The notes: generated by a model from the sequence alone, not told the origin. DNA of 64,000 bases from Pantoea sp. At-9b (GCF_000175935.2 NC_014837.1:2480001-2544000); one strand, 5' to 3'; counted from the stretch's first letter, positions 16,814-26,223 are shown. A program made the numbers and translations.

Positions 16814-17437
16814 TTAACCCACCACCTCACAAAGTGTTTTAAACAGCAGATAGCTGGAGGTGGCACCGGGGTCCTGGTGTCCGATCGATCGTTCCCCCAA
16901 ATAACTGGCACGCCCTTTTGCGGCCCGCATCGGGATAGTGCTTTTGGTCGCAGCTTCCGCCGCCTGCAAAGCCGCGTTCAGTGCCGTGTTCAACGGGGCT
17001 TCCTGGTGGTTTTGCAGCGCGGTCACGATGGCAGACAACGTATCCACCATGGTTTTATCACCGGGATGCGCCATACCGCGTGCGCTGATGCGGTCCGTTC
17101 CTTCACGGTACAGGTTGTATAAATCCGTCACCGTTAATTCTTCTTTCGCCATCACACATTCGGCGGCTTTCAGGAAAAAGGTTCCGTACAGCGGCCCGCT
17201 GGCACCACCAATGCTCGACAACAACACCATCCCGGTATTTTTCAAAATGGTGCCAATGTCCTTATCTTCCAGCGTCGGCAATTTCTCTCTCACCTTTTTG
17301 AAGCCGCGATTCATGTTCAGGCCGTGATCGGCATCGCCAATCTCGCGGTCCAGATTGGTCAGAAACTCTTGCTGCTGTTCAAAAACCGTTGCTGAGGCAT
17401 CCAGCCAATCAATCACCTGTTTTTTGCTTACGACCAT
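16814..17437 (-). CDS. dhaL: Dihydroxyacetone kinase ADP-binding subunit DhaL
   Basis: This 207-residue helical-barrel subunit holds a permanently bound ADP that is rephosphorylated by DhaM and phosphorylates dihydroxyacetone on DhaK. The signature is REIGDADHGLNMNRGF near residues 30-45, whose aspartates bind Mg-ADP, and DPGATSSYLL near the C-terminus closes the site. ATG 17437 follows GGGGATCAA. A GC-rich hairpin separates it from dhaK. Confidence 0.95.
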   Translation of the reverse strand: MVVSKKQVIDWLDASATVFEQQQEFLTNLDREIGDADHGLNMNRGFKKVREKLPTLEDKDIGTILKNTGMVLLSSIGGASGPLYGTFFLKAAECVMAKEELTVTDLYNLYREGTDRISARGMAHPGDKTMVDTLSAIVTALQNHQEAPLNTALNAALQAAEAATKSTIPMRAAKGRASYLGERSIGHQDPGATSSYLLFKTLCEVVG

Positions 17438-17473
17438 TTGATCCCCCGAGGAGTGATATCATCCAGTGCCAGT

Positions 17474-17499
17474 GCGGCCCGCCGTCACTCGCGGGCCGC
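17474..17499. repeat. GC-rich hairpin between dhaK and dhaL
   Basis: GCGGCCCGC and GCGGGCCGC are perfect inverted arms with an eight-base spacer and no T tract. It is a likely mRNA processing or stability element within the operon rather than a full terminator. Confidence 0.6.
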
Positions 17500-17508
17500 G
17501 ACACTGCG

Positions 17509-18573
17509 TTACATTTTCCAGCGTAGCGCTGGGGTGCTGACCGGGAAATCCCACAATGTCAGCATCTCTTCATCAACTTTTAACAGCGTGATCGAAACCC
17601 CCTGCATGTCAATCGAACTACAGAACGTACCGACCAGGTTGCGCGCAATGTGGATGTTGTGCGCAGTCAGAATTTCAGCCGTCTTACGATACACCGCATA
17701 CAATTCCGATAACGGCGTGCCACCCAGGCCATTGACCAGCACAATCACGCTGTCCTGCTCATTCAGCGGTTCGGTGGTCTGACTGTTTTCCACCCATTCA
17801 CCTTTCTCGCCATCCCACTGCCGCAATACCCGACTGTAGGGGGTATTATCGAGAATTTCGTTCAGCATCTCCGTGACCAACGTATCGCAGTCGCTGTACT
17901 TCTCGCGACGAATGCCGGGTTCGCCGTGGATACCAATACCAAACTCGATCTCATCGTCGGCTAAATCAAAACTGACCCGCCCCGCCGCCGGGACGGTACA
18001 AGCCGACAAGGCCACGCCGATTGAGCGCCCACGGTTGCCGATGCGCGTTGCCAGCTGCACGCATTCATCCAGGCTATAACCTTCTTCCGCCGCCGCTCCG
18101 AGGATTTTTTCTGCCAAGACGGTGGTGGCAACACCACGGCGTCCGGCGGTATACAGGCTGTCTTTTACCGCCACATCATCGTCAATCACCGCGACCTGCA
18201 CCGGAATGCCTTCGCCATGCAACAACTCTGCGGCGGTTTCAAAGTTGAGAATATCGCCGGTGTAATTTTTAATCAGCAGCAGGATTCCGTTGTCGCTGTT
18301 GACCTTTTGCGCGCATTCATACATCTGATCGGGTGTTGGCGAGGTAAAGATGTGCCCGGGACAGGCACCATCCAGCATGCCAAAACCGACAAAGCCGCCA
18401 TGCATCGGTTCATGCCCGGAGCCACCGCCAGAAATCAGGGCGACTTTCGGTTTATCGGTGCGACGACAGACATAGAAAGGTTCGATATTGACCGTTAATT
18501 CCGGATGCGCCAGGGCAAAGCCTTCAAGTTGTTCCCTGACAACATCATCAACCTTGTTGATTAACTTTTTCAT
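17509..18573 (-). CDS. dhaK: Dihydroxyacetone kinase substrate-binding subunit DhaK
   Basis: This 354-residue subunit binds dihydroxyacetone as a hemiaminal on a histidine. The conserved GGGSGHEPMHGGFVG lies near 50-64, the active-site histidine is in GIGIHGEPGIRR near 217, and the PTS-type motif IDDDVAVKDSLYTAGRRG follows NYTGDILNFE. I chose ATG 18573, supported by GAGGAAAG and homology, over the TTG three bases upstream. DhaK also modulates the regulator DhaR in E. coli, and dhaR is present nearby. Confidence 0.96.
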   Translation of the reverse strand: MKKLINKVDDVVREQLEGFALAHPELTVNIEPFYVCRRTDKPKVALISGGGSGHEPMHGGFVGFGMLDGACPGHIFTSPTPDQMYECAQKVNSDNGILLLIKNYTGDILNFETAAELLHGEGIPVQVAVIDDDVAVKDSLYTAGRRGVATTVLAEKILGAAAEEGYSLDECVQLATRIGNRGRSIGVALSACTVPAAGRVSFDLADDEIEFGIGIHGEPGIRREKYSDCDTLVTEMLNEILDNTPYSRVLRQWDGEKGEWVENSQTTEPLNEQDSVIVLVNGLGGTPLSELYAVYRKTAEILTAHNIHIARNLVGTFCSSIDMQGVSITLLKVDEEMLTLWDFPVSTPALRWKM

Positions 18574-18590
18574 CAATCTTTCCTCGTCAT

Positions 18591-18619
18591 GCCCCCCGGG
18601 CCGCGGCGGCCCGGGGGGC
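18591..18619. repeat. Very stable GC hairpin between glpF-like gene and dhaK
   Basis: GCCCCCCGGGCC and GGCCCGGGGGGC form a perfect 12-base-pair stem with loop GCGGC, ending six bases from the glpF-like stop codon. There is no T tract. It could attenuate or process the transcript and so set different levels of channel and kinase. Confidence 0.7.
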
Positions 18620-18624
18620 GACTG

Positions 18625-19353
18625 TTATGGAGTAGATAAGAGAGGTAATAAGAATTTGTATAATAGAGAGCCGACCGCACCGCCAATTAATGGGCCGACG
18701 ATAGGCACCCAGGCATAACCCCAGTCGGAGTCGCCTTTGTTTTTAATTGGCAACAACGCATGCGCAATACGCGGACCAAGATCACGCGCCGGGTTGATCG
18801 CATAACCGGTAGGGCCACCGAGTGACAAACCGATGCTCCACACCAGCACACCAACCGCATATGGCCCAAAACCACCGGCAATCCCGTTGTGCGAGTTGAA
18901 AATCGCCAGCACCCCGAATACCAACATTGCCGTACCGATAATTTCAGTGACCAGGTTCCATTTATAGTCGCGAATCGCAGGACCGGTACAAAAAGTGGCA
19001 AGAATAAGTCCAGCATCATCGGAAACATCGTAATGGCGCTTGTAGGTTAGCCAGACCAGGATGGCACCGAGAAACGCGCCAACCAGCTGGCCGAGCATGT
19101 AAACCAGCACCATCCCTCCCGGGATGCCGCCCTGGAGCCATACCGCTAACGTCACTGCCGGATTGAGATGCGCACCGCTGATCCAGCCGACAGCATAAAC
19201 CGCGACCGTCACCGCAAAACCCCACCCTGCGGTAATGACAATCCAGCCGCTACTTCCTCCTTTGGTTTGTTTTAATACCACGTTGGCCACCACACCGTCG
19301 CCAAGCAGAATCAACAGCATGGTGCCGACCATTTCTGATAAAAAGATGTTCAT
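18625..19353 (-). CDS. GlpF-like aquaglyceroporin
   Basis: This 242-residue inner-membrane channel of the MIP family has six membrane segments. Both NPA boxes are present: GAHLNPAVTLA near residue 63 and GYAINPARDLGPR near 180. The aspartate after the second NPAR is the signature of glycerol-conducting members. It is the first gene of the dhaKLM unit, so it probably admits glycerol or dihydroxyacetone. It is shorter than E. coli GlpF (281) and is likely a paralogue dedicated to this operon. A divergent promoter region separates it from dhaR. Confidence 0.9.
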   Translation of the reverse strand: MNIFLSEMVGTMLLILLGDGVVANVVLKQTKGGSSGWIVITAGWGFAVTVAVYAVGWISGAHLNPAVTLAVWLQGGIPGGMVLVYMLGQLVGAFLGAILVWLTYKRHYDVSDDAGLILATFCTGPAIRDYKWNLVTEIIGTAMLVFGVLAIFNSHNGIAGGFGPYAVGVLVWSIGLSLGGPTGYAINPARDLGPRIAHALLPIKNKGDSDWGYAWVPIVGPLIGGAVGSLLYKFLLPLLSTP

Positions 19354-19500
19354 CTTCCTTTCCTTTTATTAACTGGTGATCGAGCTGGTCGTCTTATGCA
19401 AGAACAGCTTGAGAATAGAAAGGGAGAAAACAGCTGTAAAAAATATTTTTTTGTTCATTTCAGAAACGTTATTTTTTCCGTTAACGTTGCAAAAAGAAAC

Positions 19501-19527
19501 AATATCGCGGATGAATTCAGCGATATT
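19501..19527. promoter_or_regulatory. Inverted repeat, candidate DhaR operator 1
   Basis: AATATCGC and GCGATATT are perfect arms with an 11-base spacer. The core ATCGC/GCGAT recurs in the repeat at 19714-19740, suggesting that one protein binds both. Confidence 0.45.
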
Positions 19528-19554
19528 TGACCGCGATCATACTGTATTCAAAGA

Positions 19555-19570
19555 TGTGAGGAGTTTCACA
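19555..19570. promoter_or_regulatory. CRP site between glpF-dha and dhaR
   Basis: TGTGA-GGAGTT-TCACA matches the CRP-cAMP half-sites exactly. It predicts carbon-catabolite control of the glycerol/dihydroxyacetone operon. Confidence 0.75.
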
Positions 19571-19713
19571 CCACCACCTTTAATAAATATAAAAATAGAT
19601 AAAAAACATCAAGTTAAGTTAAAACAAAATGACTTAATCATCGGTAAAACCATTTCCAGATCGTTGTCACAAATTGGCACGCTGATTTAGCGGTAAGAAT
19701 AAAAATACGCGAC

Positions 19714-19740
19714 ACATCGCGCTATGCTTTACAGCGATGT
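19714..19740. promoter_or_regulatory. Inverted repeat, candidate DhaR operator 2
   Basis: ACATCGC and GCGATGT are perfect arms with a 13-base spacer, 62 bases upstream of dhaR. It could serve autoregulation. Confidence 0.4.
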
Positions 19741-19801
19741 TCGGCACATTTCCAGACAGGCTTGATTAATCGCTGGCCCCTTTTCCCCAGGAAGGCAATG
19801 C

Positions 19802-21787
19802 ATGCGTCTTAATATGAAAGCAATATGGCGGGCGTTCATCGCCAAGGACCCGGAGCTATATAATAACCTCACCAGCCTCGACCGCCCGGACATCAAACCC
19901 TGGTTAAAGGAGTCCTGGCTACGCTGTCGGCGTCTGCTGCGTCATGATCACTGGCCACAGCAACTCTATGCGAAAGGCATTACCTTCGAGTCACTGTGCC
20001 GTAACCAATCTGAGATGCTGAATATCTCCTCCCCCATCATTGAGGACATCTTTGAATATCTGGATGCACCGGATTGCGCCATCTTTGTCACCGACGAAAC
20101 GGGCTGCACGCTGAAGTTTTACGCCACGCCGTCGATGGCGATCCGGCTGACACCGCTCGGTATTCGGGAAAGTATTTACTGGCGTGAAGGTATGATGGGT
20201 AATAACGCTATCTCCAGTGCGCTGCTGTTGCATGAAACCCTCAGTATTAAAGGCTATGAACATTTCAACCGACATCTGCACCCGTTTGAGATCTGCGCGG
20301 CACCGGTGTTCGACAGCGACAGCACGCTAATGGGGGCCGTCGGAGTGATTTTGCTCACCGGGCATGAGAGCGCCCCGGCATTGGGACTGGCGTTGGTGCA
20401 TTCCATTGAGCAGCAGATCACGGCCAAACTGAATACCGATCTGGTTTTAGCTGAGTCCAATCAACACCTTAGTGAGGTGCATGCGTTGCTGGACGGCGTG
20501 GAAGAAGGGGTGCTGGCGTGGGACAATAAAGGCACGATCCTGTATCTCAATATCAACGGTAGCGACCTGTTTGGGGTCAAAAGTGAAAAAATTCTCGGCA
20601 AGAACATTCACGACATCATCAAGCTACCGCAAAGCATCCTCACGGCCATTGCCCACAATCGCGAGGTGGAGCTGTTTGAGACTGCCATCGAATTTGGCGG
20701 TGCATTCATTTCTCTGGCGATTTCACTGAAAATCGTTAAAGGCCCCAATAATACCTCGGATCGCTATATCGCCCTGCTGCATCCCATTGATCGCATTCGC
20801 GAACTGGTACATCGCCATAGCGGCATCGGTGCACGGCTGACTTTTGATGACCTCGACTATGTCGGGACTTCCAACACCATTCGCCGCGTGGTGCGCCTGG
20901 CTCAACAGGCGGCGAAAGGCCGTGGTTCGGTACTGCTGCATGGTGAGGAAGGTCTCGGCAAATCCTACCTGGCACAGGCCATCCATAACGCCAGCGAACG
21001 TCAGGACAAACCCTTTATCACCATCAATTGCCAGGCCATGCCACGCGAAACCATGAGCAGTGAGTTTCTCGGTGGCATCGTCAATGGTGATAAGCATGTG
21101 ATTTCAAAATTTGAACTGGCGAAAGGGGGAACGCTGTTACTCGAAAATGTGGAATATTTGACGACAGAGGTTCAGACCGCGCTGCTGCAACTGCTAAAAA
21201 CCGGGTTGCTGAGCAAAGCCAACCAGCTGCTGGTGCCACTGGATGTACGGCTGATCACCACCACTAGTGTTGATATTAACCAGTATGTCGATGAAAACCG
21301 TTTCCGCCGCCATTTATTGTATGAATTACAGTCATTTGATATTCATATCCCGCCTTTACGGGAACGTAGCGAAGATATTCCGCCGCTGGTCAAACGCTAT
21401 CTGAAGATCATGAGCCGGGAAGTCGACAAGAACCTGACGTTATCCGAGGATGCGCTGCAACTGCTGACGCGCTACGCCTGGCCGGGTAATAACCGCGAAC
21501 TGCGTAACGTGCTTGAGCGCGCTTTCAGCTATAGCGATGGCGCGATGATTCGGGTGAAGGATATTCCGCTGACATTGCTTGAACGCGTCCGCGATCTGGC
21601 GACTGTCGCGCCATCGAATGGTTTACACAGCCTCAACGATATGGAGCGTGATGCACTGATTAAAGCTGCCGTGCAGTTTCAGGGCAAAGCGATCAAAATT
21701 ACTCAGGCGCTAAAGATCAGCCGCACCTCACTGTGGCGCAAGCTGAAAGCCTTTAATATTCATCTGGAAGATTACAAGACCCGGTAA
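19802..21787 (+). CDS. dhaR: DhaR, GAF/PAS-AAA+ activator of the dha operon
   Basis: This 661-residue regulator has an N-terminal GAF-like domain (about 60-210), a PAS domain (about 222-330), an AAA+ domain (about 350-585) and a Fis-type HTH (about 630-655, ITQALKISRTSLWRKLKAF). Walker A is GEEGLGKS (381-388). The Walker B stretch reads GGTLLLENVE where active enhancer-binding proteins have LFLDE, and the GAFTGA loop is replaced by SEFLGGIVNG. This fits E. coli DhaR, reported to work at a sigma-70 promoter and to be controlled by DhaK and DhaL. AGGAAGG supports ATG 19802. It is divergent from the operon it should control. Confidence 0.93.
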   Translation: MRLNMKAIWRAFIAKDPELYNNLTSLDRPDIKPWLKESWLRCRRLLRHDHWPQQLYAKGITFESLCRNQSEMLNISSPIIEDIFEYLDAPDCAIFVTDETGCTLKFYATPSMAIRLTPLGIRESIYWREGMMGNNAISSALLLHETLSIKGYEHFNRHLHPFEICAAPVFDSDSTLMGAVGVILLTGHESAPALGLALVHSIEQQITAKLNTDLVLAESNQHLSEVHALLDGVEEGVLAWDNKGTILYLNINGSDLFGVKSEKILGKNIHDIIKLPQSILTAIAHNREVELFETAIEFGGAFISLAISLKIVKGPNNTSDRYIALLHPIDRIRELVHRHSGIGARLTFDDLDYVGTSNTIRRVVRLAQQAAKGRGSVLLHGEEGLGKSYLAQAIHNASERQDKPFITINCQAMPRETMSSEFLGGIVNGDKHVISKFELAKGGTLLLENVEYLTTEVQTALLQLLKTGLLSKANQLLVPLDVRLITTTSVDINQYVDENRFRRHLLYELQSFDIHIPPLRERSEDIPPLVKRYLKIMSREVDKNLTLSEDALQLLTRYAWPGNNRELRNVLERAFSYSDGAMIRVKDIPLTLLERVRDLATVAPSNGLHSLNDMERDALIKAAVQFQGKAIKITQALKISRTSLWRKLKAFNIHLEDYKTR

Positions 21788-21798
21788 AATAAGGCCAT

Positions 21799-21860
21799 TC
21801 CGTAGCGGCACGATTTATCGTGCGACCTTCATAAGGCGCGATAAATCGCGCCGCTACGGA
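21799..21860. repeat. Interspersed palindromic repeat, copy 1
   Basis: Inverted arms GTAGCGGCACGATTTATCG and CGATAAATCGCGCCGCTAC enclose a short spacer between dhaR and zwf (convergent 3' ends). A second copy with the same arms lies at 44115-44176, so this is a dispersed REP-like element placed after genes. Confidence 0.85.
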
Positions 21861-21868
21861 TCATTTTG

Positions 21869-23344
21869 TTACTCGAACTCGTTCCAGGAACGGCCATCAC
21901 GGGTGATCATCGCCACAGAGGCAACCGGTCCCCAGGTGCCTGCCTGATACGGTTTCGGCGCATCGGCGTCAGCGTTCCATGCATCAATGATGGAATCCAC
22001 CCACGTCCATGCGGCTTCCACTTCATCACGACGCACAAACAGCGCCTGAATGCCACGCATGGTCTCCAGCAGCAGACGCTCATAAGCATCGGCCAGATGC
22101 GACTGGTTGAAGGTTTCTGAGTAGCTGAGGTCGAGCTTGGTGGTTTGCAGCTTGTGTTTGTGGTCCAGACCCGGCACTTTGTTGAGGATCTCGATGTCCA
22201 CACCTTCATCCGGTTGCAGACGAATCGTCAGCTTGTTCTGCGGCAGTTCAGCGTAGGAATCTTTGAACAGGTTCATTTCCGGGTTCTTGAAGTAAACCAC
22301 CACTTCAGAACACTTGGTCGGCAAACGCTTACCGGTGCGCAGGTAGAACGGCACGCCCGCCCAGCGCCAGTTGTCGATATCGACACGAATGGCAACAAAG
22401 GTTTCGGTTCCGCTCTGCTTGTTGGCACCCTCTTCTTCCAGGTAACCCGGCACTTTTTTGCCTTGTACGAAACCAGCGGTGTACTGGCCGCGCACGGTTT
22501 TTTCACGCACGTTGGTCTGGTCAATACGGCGCAGTGAGCGCAGCACTTTGACCTTCTCATCGCGGATCGCATCAGCGCTCAAATCAGACGGCGGTGACAT
22601 GGCAATCATGGTGAGGATTTGCAACAGATGGTTCTGAATCATGTCACGCATCTGGCCCGCTTTATCGAAGTAGCCCCAACGGCCTTCGATACCCACTTCT
22701 TCCGCCACGGTGATCTGCACGTGGTCAATGGTGCGGTTGTCCCAGTTGTTAACGAAAATTGAGTTGGCAAAACGTAAAGCCAGCAGGTTCAGCACTGTCT
22801 CTTTACCGAGATAGTGGTCGATACGGAACACCTGGCTCTCTTCGAAGTATTTGCCGACGCTGTTGTTGATCTCTTGCGAGGTTTCCAGCGAGGTACCCAG
22901 CGGCTTTTCCATCACGACGCGCGCCGGTTTGGCGTTCAGTTTGGCAGCACCCAGACCGTCACAGATGGCACCAAAGGTGCTCGGCGGCATCGCGAAGTAG
23001 TTAATCGTGACGCGATTTTTCTGGTCGAGCATTTTGCCCAGACGAGAGAAATGCGAGGTGTCGTTGACGTCGAGGTTACAGAAGTCGAGACGGCTGCTGA
23101 GTTTGTCCCACAGCGCTTCGTCGATCTTCTCTTTCATGAAGGTTTCCAGCGCCTCACGTACCACTTTGGTGTAAGCGTCTTTGTCCCACTCCGCGCGGCC
23201 CACGCCAATAATGCGTGTGGTATCGTGAATCTGACCGGCTTTCTCCAGCTGATACAGTGAAGGCAACAGTTTCCGGCGCGCAAGATCGCCTTTGGCACCG
23301 AAAATCACCAGATCGCATGCCTGGGCTGTTTGTGTTACCGCCAT
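21869..23344 (-). CDS. zwf: Glucose-6-phosphate 1-dehydrogenase
   Basis: This 491-residue enzyme oxidises glucose-6-phosphate to 6-phosphogluconolactone and feeds the pentose phosphate pathway. The N-terminal NADP-binding motif is [15 protein letters not shown] and the active-site signature is RIDHYLGKE. Length equals E. coli Zwf. A HexR operator lies 60-74 bases upstream of the start, and hexR is divergent. The 3' end converges on dhaR across a REP-like repeat. In E. coli edd and eda follow; here the dha genes occupy that place. Confidence 0.97.
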   Translation of the reverse strand: MAVTQTAQACDLVIFGAKGDLARRKLLPSLYQLEKAGQIHDTTRIIGVGRAEWDKDAYTKVVREALETFMKEKIDEALWDKLSSRLDFCNLDVNDTSHFSRLGKMLDQKNRVTINYFAMPPSTFGAICDGLGAAKLNAKPARVVMEKPLGTSLETSQEINNSVGKYFEESQVFRIDHYLGKETVLNLLALRFANSIFVNNWDNRTIDHVQITVAEEVGIEGRWGYFDKAGQMRDMIQNHLLQILTMIAMSPPSDLSADAIRDEKVKVLRSLRRIDQTNVREKTVRGQYTAGFVQGKKVPGYLEEEGANKQSGTETFVAIRVDIDNWRWAGVPFYLRTGKRLPTKCSEVVVYFKNPEMNLFKDSYAELPQNKLTIRLQPDEGVDIEILNKVPGLDHKHKLQTTKLDLSYSETFNQSHLADAYERLLLETMRGIQALFVRRDEVEAAWTWVDSIIDAWNADADAPKPYQAGTWGPVASVAMITRDGRSWNEFE

Positions 23345-23403
23345 TTTCCTCTCCTCGTTGCAGGATATACCCGGTCGAGCGTCCTCATTTACCGGGTCCT
23401 TAT

Positions 23404-23418
23404 TGTAATTTTCTTACA
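23404..23418. promoter_or_regulatory. HexR operator upstream of zwf
   Basis: TGTAATTTTCTTACA fits the known HexR palindrome TGTAATTWWATTACA closely and lies in the zwf promoter region, next to the divergent hexR gene. It predicts repression relieved by KDPG. Confidence 0.75.
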
Positions 23419-23715
23419 GCACAATGTACTTTTTTCCCGGTTCCAGGACAACCCGAACGGGGGTGTTGCATCCGATAACTGTGCACGCCATTTACGACTA
23501 ACGTGTGTTGTCACGTGCGCTTTTGGCGCTTTTTTCTGTTTCGCTATTTGTCGGGGAAAACCCATCGCGCGTCAAAGTATGACAAAAAAATCGCATTTAC
23601 ATTTATCCGCTACTGCGTGCGACCGCAGTTTACACGGTATATTGTTGTAAACAGAGCGCCCTTTCATCCAGGCATGAAATTGGCAAAAGTGATGAGTGGT
23701 CATCGGGTTATCAAT

Positions 23716-24588
23716 ATGCTGGAACAGATTCAGGCGCAATTACCGGCGCTGAGCAAATCAGAACGAAAAGTCGCAGAGCAGATCCTTGCCGCACCGCAGG
23801 AGGCGATGCATTCCAGCATTGCTACACTGGCACGTGCTGCGCAGGTCAGCGAGCCGACGGTGAATCGTTTTTGCCATCGTATGGGGACGCGGGGTTTTCC
23901 CGACTTCAAACTGCAACTGGCACAGAGTCTGGCAAAAGGCCCGAATTGGGTCAGCCGTGGTGTGGAAGAAAATGACAGCGTCGAAAGCTACAGCCAGAAA
24001 ATTTTCGATTCCGCATTGGCCGGATTAAGTCGCGTCAGCCAACAACTGGATCGGGCTGTCATTCATCAGGCGGTTCACGCACTGACACGGGCGAATAAAA
24101 TTGCGTTTTTTGGTCTGGGTGCCTCCGCCGTCGTCGCCCATGACGCCACCAATAAGTTTCTGCGTTTTAATCTGCCGGTCATCTGGTCAGAGGATATTGT
24201 GATCCAGCGCATGAGTTGCATAAATAGTGGACCAAATGACGTTTTTGTTCTCATATCACATACTGGTCGAACCAAAAATATGATAGAACTGGCTCGCCTG
24301 GCGCGTGTAAACGCTTCCACCGTTTTGGCTATCACCTCACCCGGTTCACCGCTTGCGGCAGAAGCCACGCTGGCACTGACGCTCGATGTCCCGGAGGATA
24401 CTGATATCTATTTGCCAATGGTGTCCCGCCTGGCACAATTGACCCTGGTCGATGTCCTGGCAACGGGTTTTACCCTTGAGCGCGGCACCTCTTTTCGCGA
24501 AAATCTGAAACGCGTGAAAGAGGCGCTAAGAGATTCGCGCCTGGAGAAGCATGTGCAGCAGGAAATCAATGCACAGCAAAATAATTAA
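23716..24588 (+). CDS. hexR: HexR, RpiR-family regulator of sugar catabolism
   Basis: This 290-residue protein has an N-terminal HTH of the RpiR type (SKSERKVAEQIL, VSEPTVNRFCHRMGTRGFPD) and a C-terminal SIS sugar-phosphate domain (KIAFFGLGASAVVAHDA, VLISHTGRTKN). HexR senses KDPG and controls zwf, eda, pykA and related genes. I chose ATG 23716 because its product begins MLEQIQAQL, aligning with E. coli HexR MNMLEKIQ. ATGs at 23692 and 23674 would add 8 or 14 residues. It is divergent from zwf with pykA downstream, the conserved arrangement. Confidence 0.92.
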   Translation: MLEQIQAQLPALSKSERKVAEQILAAPQEAMHSSIATLARAAQVSEPTVNRFCHRMGTRGFPDFKLQLAQSLAKGPNWVSRGVEENDSVESYSQKIFDSALAGLSRVSQQLDRAVIHQAVHALTRANKIAFFGLGASAVVAHDATNKFLRFNLPVIWSEDIVIQRMSCINSGPNDVFVLISHTGRTKNMIELARLARVNASTVLAITSPGSPLAAEATLALTLDVPEDTDIYLPMVSRLAQLTLVDVLATGFTLERGTSFRENLKRVKEALRDSRLEKHVQQEINAQQNN

Positions 24589-24601
24589 CATCGCATTCAC
24601 A

Positions 24602-24617
24602 TGTGAGTCGAATCACA
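24602..24617. promoter_or_regulatory. CRP-like site upstream of pykA
   Basis: TGTGA-GTCGAA-TCACA matches both CRP half-sites perfectly. A TATAGAAT -10-like element follows at about 24632, and pykA starts at 24695. Confidence 0.6.
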
Positions 24618-24694
24618 GCCCCTCGATCATATAGAATAGTGACCACAACGTGTCCAGATGACAGGGACACGATACTTAGTCAACGGAGTCCTTC

Positions 24695-26137
24695 ATGTCC
24701 AGACGTCTCAGAAGAACCAAGATCGTAACAACCCTCGGCCCGGCAACCGATCGCGATAACAACCTCGAAAAAATCATTGCGGCGGGTGCGAACGTTGTAC
24801 GACTAAACTTCTCCCACGGAACCCCGGAAGATCACCAGTTACGCGCGAATAAAGTGCGTGAGATTGCGGCCAAACTGGGTCGCCATGTCGCCATTCTTGG
24901 CGATTTACAGGGTCCCAAAATTCGTGTTTCGACCTTCAAAGAAGGCAAAGTGTTCCTCAATGTTGGCGACCGTTTCCTGCTGGATGCCAGCCTGGGTAAA
25001 GGTGAAGGCGACAAAGAGAAAGTCGGTATTGATTACAAAGGTCTGCCGGCCGATGTCGTTCCCGGCGATATTTTGCTGCTGGACGATGGTCGTGTGCAGC
25101 TGAAAGTGCTGGAAGTCCAGGGCATGAAAGTGTTTACCGAAGTGACCGTCGGTGGCCCGCTTTCCAACAACAAAGGCATTAACAAACTGGGCGGCGGCCT
25201 GTCAGCCGAAGCACTGACCGAGAAAGATAAAGCCGATATCATCACCGCGGCGAAAATTGGCGTGGATTACCTGGCCGTCTCTTTCCCCCGTTGTGGCGAA
25301 GATATGAACTATGCGCGTCGTCTGGCGCGTGATGCGGGTTGCGATGCCAAACTGGTTGCCAAAGTGGAGCGTGCGGAAGCGGTTGCTACTCAGGAAGCCA
25401 TGGATGACATCATCCTCGCTTCTGATGTGGTGATGGTAGCGCGTGGTGACCTGGGTGTGGAAATTGGTGACCCGGAGCTGGTGGGGATTCAGAAAGCGTT
25501 GATCCGTCGTGCACGTCAGTTGAACCGTACCATCATCACCGCGACACAGATGATGGAATCCATGATCACCAACCCGATGCCAACGCGCGCAGAAGTCATG
25601 GACGTCGCTAACGCCGTGCTGGATGGCACCGATGCCGTCATGCTGTCTGCGGAAACGGCTGCGGGCCAGTACCCGGCTGAGACCGTTTCTGCCATGGCTA
25701 AAGTGTGCCTGGGCGCGGAAAAAATCCCCAGCGTCAATGTGTCTAAGCACCGCCTTGAAGTGCAGTTCGACAACATTGAAGAAGCCATTGCGATGTCAGC
25801 GATGTATGCCGCCAACCATTTGCAAGGCGTAACCGCGATTATCACCATGACGGAATCTGGCCGCACCGCGCTGATGACCTCACGTATCACGTCAGGTCTG
25901 CCGATCTTCGCTATGTCACGTCATGAACGTACTCTGAACCTGACGGCGCTGTACCGTGGTGTGACGCCGGTCTACTTTGACAGCAACAATGATGGTGTTG
26001 CCGCCGCGCATGATGCCATTAACCTGTTGCGTGACAAAGGTTTCCTCGTTGCAGGTGACCTGGTCATTGTCACCCAGGGTGATGTGATGGCGACCACTGG
26101 CACCACCAATACCAGCCGTGTACTGCGCGTAGATTAA
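24695..26137 (+). CDS. pykA: Pyruvate kinase II
   Basis: This 480-residue enzyme converts PEP and ADP to pyruvate and ATP. The start [14 protein letters not shown] holds the substrate arginine, [11 protein letters not shown] holds the catalytic lysine and [12 protein letters not shown] the metal-binding acidic residues. Length equals E. coli PykA, and GGAG upstream supports ATG 24695. A strong terminator follows. Position after hexR is conserved. Confidence 0.97.
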   Translation: MSRRLRRTKIVTTLGPATDRDNNLEKIIAAGANVVRLNFSHGTPEDHQLRANKVREIAAKLGRHVAILGDLQGPKIRVSTFKEGKVFLNVGDRFLLDASLGKGEGDKEKVGIDYKGLPADVVPGDILLLDDGRVQLKVLEVQGMKVFTEVTVGGPLSNNKGINKLGGGLSAEALTEKDKADIITAAKIGVDYLAVSFPRCGEDMNYARRLARDAGCDAKLVAKVERAEAVATQEAMDDIILASDVVMVARGDLGVEIGDPELVGIQKALIRRARQLNRTIITATQMMESMITNPMPTRAEVMDVANAVLDGTDAVMLSAETAAGQYPAETVSAMAKVCLGAEKIPSVNVSKHRLEVQFDNIEEAIAMSAMYAANHLQGVTAIITMTESGRTALMTSRITSGLPIFAMSRHERTLNLTALYRGVTPVYFDSNNDGVAAAHDAINLLRDKGFLVAGDLVIVTQGDVMATTGTTNTSRVLRVD

Positions 26138-26174
26138 TTACGCCCACTGACAGCGGCTGTAACATTATGGACAA

Positions 26175-26200
26175 CGCGACTGCTTCGGCAGTCGCGTTTT
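26175..26200 (+). terminator. Rho-independent terminator of pykA
   Basis: CGCGACTGC-TTCG-GCAGTCGCG followed by TTTT is a textbook stable tetraloop terminator. Confidence 0.92.
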
Positions 26201-26223
26201 ATTTTCTCTGACAAGGAGGCCAG

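Larger units (their letters stand above)
19354..19801. promoter_or_regulatory. Divergent control region glpF-dhaKLM / dhaR
   Basis: This 450-base AT-rich region between divergent genes contains a CRP site (19555-19570) and two inverted repeats with related arms (19501-19527 and 19714-19740). The short open frame at 19376-19690 has no coding character. Confidence 0.7.

Noticed and set aside
19376..19690. 104-residue open frame between glpF-like gene and dhaR
   Set aside because: It lies in the divergent control region, starts close to the glpF-like start codon, covers the CRP site and inverted repeats, and has no recognisable similarity or ribosome site.
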